Part shown: positions 21,510 through 34,200 of the stretch, piece after piece
Layout: each line of letters starts with the position of its first letter
Numbering within the stretch: position 1 is the first letter of the stretch
NCBI GenBank assembly: GCA_024220525.1
Contig: JAMYWO010000052.1
Span: forward strand, 107,175-146,971
Length of the DNA: 39,797 nucleotides
Source of the DNA: Cochliopodium minus
Taxonomy: Eukaryota; Discosea; Himatismenida; Cochliopodiidae
Reading direction: 5' to 3'
The notes under the pieces: generated by a model
What the model was told of the DNA's origin: nothing
Seen by the model: the letters and a program-made list of their open reading frames with translations, nothing else
Database searches by the model: none
Position numbers and translations under genes: made by a program

Positions 21510-24500
21510 ATGGTTAATACTTTCCAATTTTTGAAATCATTTCTATAATTTATTCCATTATAAAGGAATCTGGACCTCCAAATCTTATTCCACAAAATGA
21601 TAATTATATAAATGAAGATAAATGCAAATTTATCGAAGTATCTTCTATAAATATCAATCCCACAAGAGAATTTGGTTCAAATAATGATACATCATCAAAT
21701 AATAATGATTTGCCTGATCTGAATAGCTCATCAGATGATGAAATAATAAATAAATCAAAAACCAACAAGAATAATCAAACGAAAGAACCATTAAATTCAA
21801 ATAATAGAGGAAATAATTTGGATCTTGATGATAATGATATTCCTTTATTGCAATCATCTTCAGATGAAGAAATATTAAGAACAAAACAACCTGAAAAAAA
21901 ACCTATCCCTCCAACATCAATCAAAAATCAAACAAATATAGTATCACAACCAGTAAAAGTGCAACAAACAGCAAAAAAATTAGGAAATATAGTAGATTCA
22001 GACGATGATATACCTGATCTCTCATCTTCATCTGATGAATTTCATCAAAAAAACCCAAAACCAAATCTATTAAAAAAACATATCAAAGAAACAATCAAGA
22101 AATTAACTCTAGATGAAGATGATGTTCCAGATCTTTCACTTTCATCTGATGATGAAGAAAAGATAAGGCAAGTACCAACCAAAATTACCTCCCAACAAAA
22201 ACAAGAAACAAAAGTAGAACCTCAGAAGAAAGAACCAATCAAAACTCAACCCAAAGTTACTGCACCCACAAAAAAAACAATATTAGATATTGATAATGAT
22301 AATGATGTTCCAGATCTTTCAAGCTCTTCTGGAGATGAAAAGGAGAAAAAACCAATAAAAACCACTTCTCAACCAAAACAAACTCAATCAAACGCTCCAA
22401 AACCAACAACAGCTACGAAACAAATTGTTAAGACTCCAAAACTAGATTCAGACGATGATGTTCCAGATCTTGCAAGTTCTTCTGATGATGAATTTATAAA
22501 TAAAACACCAGCAAAAAAACAACCAACAAAAGTAGATCCTCCAAAGAAAGAGCCAATTAAAACTCAAACCAAAACCACTGCTCAAAAAAAAACAATGCTA
22601 GATCTTGACAGTGATGATGTTCCAGATCTTACAAGTTCCTCTGATGATGAAAAGCCAAAGAAAAAACCAACCAAAACAATTTCTCAACCAAAACAGGCTC
22701 AATCTAACACTCCAAAACAAACAACAACACCCATTAAACAAACACCCACAAAAGCAACTGCTGTTAAAACTCCGAAAATAGTGGATTCAAACGATGATGT
22801 TCCTGATCTTACAAGTTCTTCTGATGATGAAAAACCAAAGAAGATATCAGCCAAAAAACAACCGACAAAAGTAGATCCTCCAAAGAAAGAGCCAGTCAAG
22901 ACCCAAACCAAAACTACTACTCAAAAAAAAACGATGCTAGATCTTGATGGAGATGATGATGTTCCAGATCTTACAAGTTCTTCTGATGATGAAAAGCCGA
23001 AAAAACCAACCAAAACAACTTCTCAACCAAAACAGGTTGGTGTGCCAAAACAAACAACAGCACCCATTAAACAAACACCCACAAAAGCAACAGTTGTTAA
23101 AACTTCAAAACTAGTAGATTCAGACGATGATGTTCCAGATCTTGCAAGTTCTTCTGATGACGAAAAACCAAAGAAAATACCACCAAAAAAACAATCCACA
23201 AAAGTAGATCCTCCAAAGAAAGAGCCAGTCAAGACCCAAACCAATACTACTACTCAAAAAAAAACAATGCTAGATCTTGACAGTGATGATGTTCCAGATC
23301 TTACAAGTTCTTCTGATGATGAAAAGCCAAAGAAAAAACCAACCAAAACAATTTCTCAACCAAAACAGGCTCAATCTAATACTCCAAAACAAACAACAAC
23401 ACCCATTAAACAAACACCCACAAAAGCAACAACTGTTAAAACTCCAAAACTAGTAGATTCAGCTGAAGATATTCCTGATCTTACAAGTTCTTCTGATTCC
23501 TACGAAAAACCCAAAACTAAAACAAAACAACAACCAACCAAATCTAATCCTACCAAAAAAGATCCTCCAAAGAAGAACGTGGATCAAGATGATATTCCTG
23601 AACTCATAGATTCCTCTTCAGATGGCGAGAAGATTAGCTCCAAATACAATCTCAAGGAAAAGATTCCTGTCATCCAGTCTTCTTCTGATGATGATTCCGA
23701 AGATCACAATGATATCAAGGATATTTCAGATGAAGAGGTCAAGAAATCAAGTAGCATCCAGTATGATTTCAGTGATGAAGAAAAAAATGGAGATTTTGGA
23801 ATGTTCCCTACTTTGACCATGATCAAAGAAACTATCAATGGAGATGATAGCAGCTTTTACTCGGATGATTCAATCGATCTCAGTGATATTGAGCCTGACA
23901 TTAAAAAAGAAACTTTGCCAAAATCTCAAGAGAAAACCACCAAAAAGACAAACGAGGGTAGCGTGAAGCAAGATCCAAAGAAAGAGATAAACACTTCCAA
24001 AGCGACAAAAAAGAGGGAGATCACTTATTTTGTCAAAGAAGCCGAAGAAGATCCCGTAATGTGGAAATGTAGATTCGTAAAGTGTAACAAAAAGCATTTA
24101 ATTCGTGTTTCTGATGATAGATGGGTTTTTCATTGTACTGATAAAGTATCATTTTTTCTTTTTACTTTACTTTTTCTTTTTTCTTTTTTAATTAAAATTT
24201 GATTTAATTTTTTTTTTTTTTTTTCAAAGTGTAAAATAAATTATCATTACTATTGTGGAAGGGATGTCCAAGAAGAAGCCAAAAAGAACGGTTGGAAATG
24301 TCCAACACCTGATTGTGATGGTTACATCAATGAGATCGAAAAGTACGATTCCAACAACCCCAGAAAGAAAATGTATTCAGTCACCAAGAACGAATCTGAT
24401 TGGGGATTCGATCCGTTCAAAGAAAAGAAAGAAAAGAAAAAGAGAGCGCAAGAAGAGTTGGAGTTAAGGAGACTAAAAGCACAACCAAAGCCCAGTACTT

Positions 24501-27268
24501 TGAGGAGATTGCAAAGGCTCAAACAACAACAAGACAAAGAAAACAATAACACTTCAGCTGTAGGTGATAAGGAAGAAGAGATCATCACCAGAAATGAGCC
24601 TGTTCAGAGTTCCAAAGTTCCTGCTGAAGAAATCAAAGAGCCTCCTAACAAAATCGAAGTGAGCTTGGAAGAATTCACCTTTCAGGTCGCGATGAACATC
24701 TTGAACGGAGATTACCAGGATAAACAAATCAAAAAGCCCATGAAGAAGAAAGAACCTTTCAAACAACAATCTTACGTGAAATCTTTTGATGATTTCGATG
24801 TCCAAAACATGGATTACGTCGAAGAAGAAAACGATTACGATGTTTCTTATCTTTTGTCTTTGGGATACGATTATGATGAATCATTAGAGGCTTTGGAGAT
24901 GTTCAAAGGCAACATAGAAGATACCCTCATTTGGTTGAATAATCTCCCTTTCTTGGAAAATTACGAAGAACCAGAACCTCAACCAGAACCTCCTTCTGAT
25001 CCTGAACAAACACTTGCTTCAACAACAAACGAGACCGAAAAAATTGAATCAAAAGGCGACAATGAAGATTCACAGGATAAAAAACAAGAAGATGTTGAAA
25101 AGGAGGATGTTTCTTCTTCCGTAAAGACGGGTGATTTTTTGAGTTTCTTGGACAAAGAAGTTTCTATAGCAAAGTCTGTTCATCCTCCACGCAAAGGCGT
25201 TTCAGCCCTCACAAAACCCAAAACTCCTTCTCCTGAGCTCCCCAAAAAGGGAACGGATACATCAGGTGATCAAAGTGCATCAACGGAGAGTTCACTTGTT
25301 AAATCTGGTAATGTTTCCATCTCTGATCCATCTCCTTTAGAATTGAATCAAAAATCAACGAGAGGAGAGACTTCCTCCACTGATACAAAACTCACCACAA
25401 AAATCTCTTTTTCTGAAAGACTCAAACTTTCAGCAAAAAAGGAAAATCTCAATTATCAGCCAAAAACCTCGAAAACAGATACTCCTTCTTTCACTCCCTC
25501 CCTGAAATCAGAAATCCCATCTTTCACTCCCTCCATAAAATCAGACATTTCTCCTGTCACTCCTACTTTAAAACCAGAAAGTTCCCCTTATGTTCCGTCG
25601 ACCAAGATAGAAGCTCCTTCTACCATAATAACATTTAAACCAGAAGATTCTTCTTATATTCCCTCCATAAAATCAGAGGTTTCTGCTGTCACTCCTACTT
25701 TAAAACCAGAAAGTTCCCCTTATGTCCCGTCGACCAAGATAGAAGCTCCTTCTACCATAATAACATTTAAACCAGAAGCTTCTTCTTTCACTCCCTCCAT
25801 AAAATCAGACATTTCTCCTGTCACTCCTACTTTAAATCCAGAAAGCCCTTCTTTTTTACCCTTTACAATCACAAAAGTTCCTTCCACCATAATCGCATTA
25901 AACCCCGAAAGTTCATCATTTACGCCCACTCTAAAAACGGAAATAGCTTCTGTCACAAACAAAGTTATTTCTCCTAATGCTACTTTGAAGATAGAAAGTC
26001 CTTCTTACGTTCCCTCTTTCTCTGTCTCAAACGTTCCTAATCTTGTTCTCACTGATTCTTCTCCTTCTGACAAAGAAGAATCGTTTATTGGAACTTCTCA
26101 ACAATCGAATCTCGTTGATTCTCACAATCATCTCCCCCAAGAAGAACTCAAAGATGTTCCCTCTTTGGTATCTGGAGATCCTTTAATTTTCACACAAGAA
26201 ACAGAGGAAGACAAAAAACAAGATGTGCCAAGTTTTACAAAAGAAGATATCAAAGTAGAAAAGGATGAAATAACAAAATCGAAAGAAGATTCTAAAGAAG
26301 ATTCTAAAGAAACTGATTTTGTTAACAATAATTCCTTTCCTCCTGCCTTAGATGAATCTACTAACAAAGAACCTGCTTCTTCTTCTGATAAAACTCTTTC
26401 TCCCCCTTTTGTTGACTCTTCTTCTTCTTTGCCCGTTGATATTGTCTCCAAGAAAAAAGAAGAGGAGGATTCTGTATTTCATCTCATTCCTTTGCCCGAA
26501 TTCTCCTCCAATCATATTCAATTTGTCAACGAAATAAAAAAGAATTTCCTCGAAGAGGAAGATATTCAAATCAACAACAAAAACATCCTCCGATACTTGG
26601 ATCCCACTCCTGAAAAGACCACTGATACTACGCAGGTACCCATCATCGATGATAATCCTGTCGAAAAAGAAGATTTGAAAGACAAGAAAGAAAGGGATAT
26701 TCTTGATTTCCCTACTTCTTTGCTTACTTCAAATAAATTGATTCAATCTGCTTTCAAGAAACAAGCAGAAATCCAATTTAAGAAAAAAGTTGATTGTTTG
26801 GCCAATTTGGGTCCTTTCCCTTCTCATCTCGCTGAAAAATCTCTCAGAAATCTTTATTTGGAATCCCAAGGTGGATCTTCTTTTGTTCCTGTCACTCCCT
26901 CTCTCCCTGTTTCTAATCTTGAAAAGATTAAACTTCAACAACAAAGGGTTTTGGCAGAAGAGAACTCTCCATCAGAGATTTCAGAGGATGTCAAAAAACT
27001 ATGCTTCATCTTGGGTGATTTGCCTCCTGATTTACAAAATTCCCTCCTTAATGTCATCAGATTTGCTTCAAATAAGCCTACAAAACCTTATTCTTTTGAT
27101 CAAGAAGATTTCAAAGAAAAACTCCTTCAACAAAAAATAGATGTTTCCCCTTCTTTGGAAACGACCGCACCTCTTCTTGATAATCAATTTTTTCTTGATT
27201 TAAGCGATGAAGATGATGATGAAGAGGATCTTGATTTTGATAACATTTCTTTGAACAATCAATATTAA
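21510..27268 (+). CDS. large SIM-array, zinc-module and UBA protein, unrecognised overall
   Basis: Three exons: ATG alone at 21510-21512, 21566-24145 and 24230-27268, in phase; 1,873 residues. Residues 50-710 hold about fourteen units of the form D(V/I)PDL(T/A/S)SSSDDE separated by Lys/Pro/Thr-rich basic spacers. A hydrophobic core followed by Ser and acid resembles SUMO-interacting motifs with CK2 sites. Residues about 830-905 form a Cys/His module (WKCRFVKCNKKH, HCTDKCKINYHYYC, GWKCPTPDCDGYI) that recalls a zinc region of TTC3/DZIP3-type ubiquitin ligases, though no RING is seen. About 1063-1101 is a UBA domain (YLLSLGYDYDESLEALEMFK, NIEDTLIWLNNL). Residues 1278-1450 are Ser/Pro/Thr repeats and the C-terminus is helical and acidic. 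Role as a SUMO/ubiquitin reader is inference. The ATG-only exon is the least sure part. Confidence 0.8.
22440..23470 (+). repeat. 324-bp tandem super-repeat in the SIM array
   Basis: Within the acidic array, a block of about 108 codons holding two acidic motifs and two different basic spacers (one around KKQPTKVDPPKKEPVKTQ, one around PKQTTTPIKQTPTKAT) recurs at a 324-bp spacing, about three times, with few differences. Shorter and older units flank it on both sides (21700-22430 and 23460-23690). Confidence 0.85.
25490..25960 (+). repeat. 132-bp Ser/Pro/Thr tandem repeat
   Basis: A 44-codon unit (VTPTLKPESSPYVPSTKIEA, then PSTIITFKPE) begins near 25554 and again near 25686, with a third, diverged copy after about 25818. 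It lies in the disordered region after the UBA domain. Confidence 0.85.
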
Positions 27269-27355
27269 AACTTTCAAAAAAAAAACAAAACATATCCTAT
27301 TAAAAATAATTCTTTTTTATTTTAATTATGAAATACAAAAAATTGAAAGAAAAAA

Positions 27356-29355
27356 TCAATTTCCTTCAATGAGATTATCTTTATCGGAATTGGGTTCCAA
27401 AACATTGTTTTTGAATTTTTCTTCATCATCTTCGCTATTTTTATCACGATCTCCATCATCTTCGTTATCATTAATCAAAAAGGGATTATCATCATCTACC
27501 ATGAAAGGATTGTCAAAGTTGTCAATCTTATCATTCTCCTCAAAAAACTTTTGAAAACCACTATCCCTCAAGTTAGTATAAGAAGAAATGATCATCTCCC
27601 GATCCAAAACAAGATTGCCAGTCTTTTTTTCTTCAAAACTATTTTTTTTCGAAGAAATTTTTTGAACATCACTATTGAAATCACTATTATCGACTTGCCC
27701 ACCACTTTCAGTAAGGGAATTGTGTATGACCAAAAGATTAGAAACAGAGTTATTAAAATTAAAGTTGTTTTCCTTATCATGCTTGACAAAATCCCTATCT
27801 TCTCCTTCTTGATTATCGACCAAAGTGGCAATGTCAATTTCTTCAGTTCTGGGAACGTTTTCGATCAAAAAATTGTTTTTTTCTTCATTTTTGTTTTTTT
27901 CATTTTCATTTTCATTTTCATTTTGAATTTTTATTTTTTTTATTTCTATTTTTTCTTCGAAATTATGTTTAAAGTTTAGATTATTATTGCTATTGTTTAT
28001 ACTGTTGTTGTTGCTGTTATTGTTGTTTTTGTTTGTGTTGTTGTGATTGTTGGGCCTTTGATCATTTAAATAAATAAATTCTGAATACAATGCCAAATGA
28101 TCACTTGAATAAACATTATTAGGACATCCCTTTAAAAAAATAAAAAATTTGAATAAAATAAAAAATAAAAATAAATAAAAAAAAAAATAAAATATAAAAT
28201 AAAAATTCAAATTTTTTAAATTAAATAAAAAATAAAAATAAAATTCAAATTATTTAGATTACTTAAGGCAAAAAATTTTAAGTTCTTTTCTTTCGGGATT
28301 CCGAAGAAGAGAGAACATAAACAAATGAATAGAATAAAAAAATATAATCCAGTGTTCCTATTAAAAAATAATTAAAAATAATTTAAAAAAATTAAAAAAA
28401 TAAAAATTAAACAATAAAAATTATAAAAAAACAATTAAAAAAATAATTAAATTATTTCAAAAATAATTAAGAATTTTTACCAGAAAAAGTGTTTTGTGAA
28501 ATTGGTTATTTCAGGTTCTCCTTTTGGATTTAGTGAATAAGCGCTTTGAAATTGAAATTGTGTTTCAAGTCCTTTTCAAAAATAAATAAAAAATAAAAAA
28601 ATAAAAAAAAAAATAAAAAAAAATAAAAAAAAAAATAAAAAAAAATAAAAAAATAAAAAAAAATAAAAAATAAAATAAAAAAATAAAAAATAAAAAAATA
28701 AAAAAAAATAAAAAAATAAAAAAATAAAAAAATAAAAAAATAAAAATAAATTTAAAATCTAAAAAACGACAAAAAATGGTTTTAATTTTTTCAAACGCTT
28801 ATCTTCTCCTCCACGTGTGAGTATCGTCAGATTTAGATAGAAACCCGTTTGAAAGGTATTTATACACTCCCCTTCGGGCCTTTATTAAAAGCAAAAATCA
28901 CAAAAAAATAAAATAAATAAAAATAAAATAAATAAAAATAAAAATAAAATAAAATAAATAAATAAAAAAATATCAAAAAACTATGAAATTAAAAATAAAA
29001 TAAAAATGAAATATTAATTTTTACCAGTTAAAATCTCCGCATAAAACTTTGGCGCAGGAAAATTGTTGAGGATTGATTAGTTGGAGCCATTTCTCCCAGA
29101 AGTTGAGGAGAATAAAAGATTGAAACACTTGCATCTGTCTGTGCATCAAAAATCTCCTGAACTCCAATATCTTAATTAAAAAAAAATTAAATTAAAAAAT
29201 TAAAAATAAAAAATAATTAAATTAAATAAATAAAAATAAAAAATAACAAAAATAAAAAAATAAAATATATAAAATTAATAATATGAAAAATAATTAATAA
29301 AATAACAAAAAAAAAAATAGAAAATATAAAATGGAAAATTAAGATAAATTAAAAA

Positions 29356-29386
<31 letters not shown>

Positions 29387-30320
29387 AAATAATAAAAAAA
29401 TTCAAATGAAATTTAAAAAAATTAAAAACATAATAAAAAAATATAAAAAATTGAGCAATTTAAAAATAAAAGTAAATTTTATTTTTTTACAAGTGACAAG
29501 TGGAGACAGATAAATATTTGTCTTCTTGTTTGTCTTTGAGGAGAACAAACAAAGCGACGCTGTGATGCAAAATGTTTTTCATTCTGTCACTGATGGAATG
29601 GAAAAGGGATCCCTCCTTGTATTCCCCCTCCAGCAACTTTTTCGCCTCTTTCGGGAACTCAATAAATGTGTTATCTATTTTTTCAAATCTAAAAATAATA
29701 TAAAAAATAAATTAGTAAATAAGTATTAATATTTTAAAAAATAATTTAAAAAATAAACATTATTTTAAAAAATAATATAAAAAAAAATTAGCATAAAATT
29801 TGAATGGAAAAAAATCAAATTTAAAATTTTAATCCAAAAAAATTCAGTAAAAATAATAACTTTGAAAAAAATAAGTTGAAAATTAAAAAAATAAGCAAAA
29901 AATAGATCAACAAAAAAAATGACAAAATGAGATTCTTTTTTTTTTGATGAAGATATTTAATTTGATAATATCTTTATAATTTTTTTATACATTTTTTATT
30001 TTTTTGAAATTTTACCTTTTATTATCATAAAAGATAGCCACTCCTTCACCTGTAGGATTATCTTTGTATATACAATCATATCCCAGTTTTTTGAACTTGG
30101 GATAAAACAATTTGGCATTATCCAGGGCATCCAGCTCCTGCAGGCAAACGATGGGAGCATTCAACAGAAAAATCTCCTTAATAAGATTTTTATGTCTTTC
30201 TGACATCGGCTTTATCCCCCAGGCATAGGTATCTGCCAATACATTATATGTCACTATGCTCACTGATTTATGTTCTAATATTATTATTATTAATATCAAA
30301 TCGTTATAAGTTGAGAGCAA
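27356..30320 (-). CDS. EEP-family nuclease/phosphodiesterase (PDE12/CCR4-like)
   Basis: Seven exons (30320-30016, 29688-29491, 29170-29025, 28879-28797, 28571-28481, 28357-28263, 28129-27356), about 564 residues. Family motifs appear in order: TYNVLADTYAW, VCLQELD (catalytic Glu), GEGVAIFYDNKRF, STCHLYW, CGDFNW, TLDYIF and SSDHLALYSEF (catalytic Asp-His). These enzymes remove poly(A) or 2'-5' linked adenylate with Mg2+. HLYW and GEGVAIFY lean toward the PDE12 branch. The C-terminal 220 residues are an added Asn- and Asp/Glu-rich tail. Phase fails by one base near poly-T in exon 3 (about 29145: T5 where T6 would restore CHLYW...GDFLMHRQMQ) and near the exon 5/6 joint (about 28487), and again at the exon 6/7 joint. 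These are probably sequencing errors but could mean decay. It converges on the SIM-array gene with an 88-bp gap. Confidence 0.8.
28575..28760. repeat. A/T microsatellite in an EEP-gene intron
   Basis: Nearly pure (A)nT units of variable length, no coding potential, inside the intron between exons 4 and 5. Confidence 0.85.
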
Positions 30321-30379
30321 AAAATAAAATTTGAATAGGAGATGATGAGAAGTATATTTTTTTATAATATTGTTATTTT

Positions 30380-30858
30380 TGTATATATTGCTTCATAGAG
30401 CTTTTGATTCTATTTAATATCCATAATTTTAAAAAATTTTCTTTTTCTTCTGTCATATTAACTTTTATACTTTTGATAGGTTCAATTATCCTTATAATTT
30501 CTATTATATGAGAATAATATCAATCTTTGAATTATAGTTCTTCCATCTCTCATCAATTTGAAGAGATGAAAATTTAATTTTTTGTTTATAAAAATATTTT
30601 ATAAAATTTAACAATAACATTATCTATGTGAACATAATGTCAAATGAAATTGTATTTATTTGAGTTTTATAATTTAAATTGAATTATTTTTTTGTTTATA
30701 ACAAAAAGAGAAAGGATTTGATTACTATTTTCATCTATTCTCAATAAACTGACAATCTTTTGTGGTGGTATGATCAGATTTTTATCTTTCAAGAAAAATA
30801 GCTCTTCATCATTTTCTATTTCTTTTCTCTGAGAAAATTTTGATTCCAATATACCCAT
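30380..30858 (-). CDS. hypothetical small gene, possibly N-myristoylated
   Basis: A 63-residue frame from 30858 starts MGILESKFSQRKEIENDEEL; Gly2 and Ser6 fit the N-myristoylation consensus. Two further protein-like stretches follow on the same strand: about 30575-30510 (LQIDERWKNYNSKIDIILI) and 30500-30385 (IEPIKSIKVNMTEEKENFLK, LWILNRIKSSMKQYIQK then stop). They could be later exons, but I could not fix the splice joints. No family is recognised. It sits between the EEP gene and the divergent beta-helix gene. Confidence 0.35.
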
Positions 30859-31019
30859 ATTTTTTTTAGTTTTTGATTTTGAAGAGATATTTGAATCTAT
30901 ATGTGATTATTTGTTTCCTCTTTTTAATGAATACCTTTTTTTTTTTTTTTGATTTATTATTTTTACCTTAATTTTACTTTATATTCAAATAATTTTCTTT
31001 GATGTTGAGATCTCCTTAG

Positions 31020-31222
31020 AAAAATGAACACTGGATACAATCCAAATTTTTTATAATAATATTTTTAATTTTCCCTCTGTTCGACGATAAAGCAAAAAAA
31101 GAAAGAATTCAAATTTTGAAAAAACATCTTAATGCTCATCATATTGGTATTGATATTAAAGAAGGATCTTTTACATTTAATGGAATATTAAAAAAAAATC
31201 AATTGAGTAAAAATAAAAAATA
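31020..31222 (+). pseudogene. coding-like remnant
   Basis: An open stretch of about 67 codons ending at a stop, with protein-like content in its second half (PLFDDKAKKERIQILKKHLN, AHHIGIDIKEGSFTFNGIL). It is preceded by an AG acceptor-like end (ctccttag). No start codon or partner exon is found. It ends only 16 bp before the start of the beta-helix gene, on the same strand. Confidence 0.3.
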
Positions 31223-31237
31223 AGAACATAGTGTTTG

Positions 31238-34200
31238 ATGAACTCGGTATATTTGATTGGAATATTGTTGATATTATTTACTTTGTTGAACCTATCAACA
31301 TCTACATCAATTAATATTTATCCTTTGGGAGAAGATTATTGCAATAATGAAAATGATTGTTGTGGAAATGAAACAAATCCATGCAGATCAATTGCATATG
31401 CGATAGATTTAATCAAAAAGAACAATACAGGTATGTATCTTTTCTAATTTTTTGAGAAAAAGAAAAAGAATAAGAAAAATTTAAATAATCACAAACAAAA
31501 TCAGTTTAAATAAAATAACATAACCAAAATATAAATATGCATATCTCATATTGCTTTATTATATTTGATCGAGAAGATAAAAATATCAAAATGTGAAATT
31601 TCTTATCAAAATTCAAAAAAATAAATCAAAGAGATCCAAAAATAAATCTTATATTCACCTTCAATATCAATTAATATATTGAAAGATTGAATATTATTGA
31701 TTGAATTTCTGCAATTCATTTTCAAAAAAATTTATTTTATTTCAAATGAAAATCATTCCCCAGGACACGGAACAATATTCCTAGGAAACGGAACCTACTA
31801 CGCACAAAACAACTCGGGAATAGAAATACCAATAAACATATTCAACTTGACAATCCAATCAAAGTCGACAAACTACACTCCAACCATAAACCTCAACAAC
31901 AACTGGGGAAAAACAGGAGATGTGAAGTTCATGTCTTTGAATCCTTTCACTAGAAGTCTCGTTGTCGTTGGAATTTCTTTCGAGCAGTTTCAACTCAGTT
32001 TTTTGGATCTTCGTTACATCAACACTTCTATGGTCTCCTCTCCTTTCAGTGCTGATTCTGGTAACGAAAAAATATAATAAAAAAAAATTTAAAATAAAAT
32101 AAAAATAAAACCAAAAGATTAAAATAAGATATTTAAAATAATGAAAATAAAAAATAAAATAAAATAAACATTTAATAAAACTGATAAAAATAAAAAATAA
32201 AAAAAAACTAATAACAAATAAAAATAAAAAATAAAAAATAAAGATTAAATTTGTTAAAATAATAAAACTAAATTAACTATTAATTGAAATTTTTTTTTTA
32301 AAAAAAAGTTATTTTTGAAAACTGCACATTCTATAATTCAAACGCGAGACTTATTTATATCTCTCCTCAAACCTCCCAACTCATCCTGAAAAACTGTTCA
32401 TTCAGTTCTGTGACTATTTTCGGGTCAAGGTACAACTCCCTCTTCCCCACCATCCAGGTAGGAACTTACAAAATTGTGGGTACTGTTTGCACTTCTGTTT
32501 TCATCGAAAATCTTTATTTGGACAATGACAATATTGTTGGTAAGCAGATAATAAATTTTTTATTTCTTTTTTTTATTTAAAATTATAATTAATTTTTTAA
32601 ATTTTTTAAACATGTCGAGTTTTACGAAAAAACATGATTTTTTTGATTTTATTTATCAAATTTCTTTAAAAATATTTTGTGTTAAATAAATTTTTTTAAA
32701 AAATGTTTTATTTAAATAATTTTTTTATAATATTTAATAAATAATTTTTATTTAAATAATATCATTTTTTTTTAAAAAAATTATTTTTTAATTCAAAAAA
32801 TTTAGTTTCATTATTGAAGTATTTATTATTTAAAAAAAAAAGAATTTTTATTTTTTAAAATTTTTTTTTCAGATAACGATGGACCATTTCTCTACGTGTC
32901 AGGAGCAATAGAAATGTATCTGAACAACTCCGTGTTCACAAACACTTACGCCAAATTCGCGCCCATCTTCCTCGACCCCATCTTCAACAAGTCCTCCACC
33001 CACTTCCGCCACTACCCCAAAAAAAGCATCTCTCTCCAAAAGAAGAAACAAACACCCTCTTATTTTCAAAAATTCAAAAAAATTTTCAATGGAGATCGAA
33101 ACGAAAATGAAAACGAAAATGAAGATGAAAATTTTTTGAACGATGAAAATGATTTTGATAATGATAATGTTAATGATTTGAATGATAATGATATGAATGC
33201 AAATGATAATGAAAAGAATTTAATTGATAAGAATTTAATTGATAAGAATTTAATTGATAATAATTTCAATGGTGATGAAAATGATAATGATGATGAAAAT
33301 GATAAAAAAAATGATAAAAAAAGATTTTTCGATGATCTTGCTGGTGGTGGTTATGATGGTGATGTTGATATTGAGAACAACAATGTCGTTTATAACTCTT
33401 TCTCTTCTTCTTTTGACACTTCTTATCAGGTCAATGTGGAGAACTGCTCCTTCATCAACCTTTCTGCTCGTGTCATTGGAAGACCCTCTGGTTCTGCTTT
33501 GGATATCAGGTAAATTTTTAAAGTGATAAAAAAAAGTGATTTTAAAATAAAAAATTAATGATAAAAAAATAATTAAAATGATTTTAAAATAGAAAATTAA
33601 TGATAAAAAAAATAATTGAAATAAATTAAAAAAAATTTAAAATAAAAAATTAATGACAAAAATATAATTAAAATAAATTATTGAAACGATTAAAAATAAC
33701 AATGCCAAACAAATTAAAATTTTAAAAAATTTTAAAGAAAAAAAAATAAAAAAATAAAATATAAAAAAATAGAATTTTCAAAAATAGAATATTAAAATAA
33801 TTATTAAATAAAAATTAATGGTTAAAAAAAATTTATTTAAATAATTTTATTTAATATTAATAAATTTAAATTTATATCAGAGCTGGTTTCACCAACTTCA
33901 TCGTGAAAAACTGTTTTTTTTATTCGAACAACTTGTCGCAGGCGATTAATGTGGATTTGTGGCAACCCTCCAATGGAACTTTTTTGAACTGCAACTTTAC
34001 ATCCAATGCCTGCAATACCACTGATAATATTGTTGAAGCTGGTGTAAAAAATAAAAATAAAAAATAATAATAATAAAAAAAAAAAAATATTGAAAAAATT
34101 TGAAAAAATATTTAAAAAATTTAAAAAAATTTAAAAAAAATAATTAGGCAATCAACTTTCAAGAAAATGTGGGCTCTTGCAATATTTATTTTCAAAATTG

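Noticed and set aside
22699-23244. Two similar minus-strand frames rich in Gly and Phe
   Set aside because: They are antisense of the 324-bp super-repeat.
28785-28870. Inverted repeat tttcaaacg...cgtttgaaa and a uucg loop, as in a small RNA gene
   Set aside because: The segment is a coding exon of the EEP gene (WPEGECINTFQTGFYLNLTI) in phase with both neighbours.
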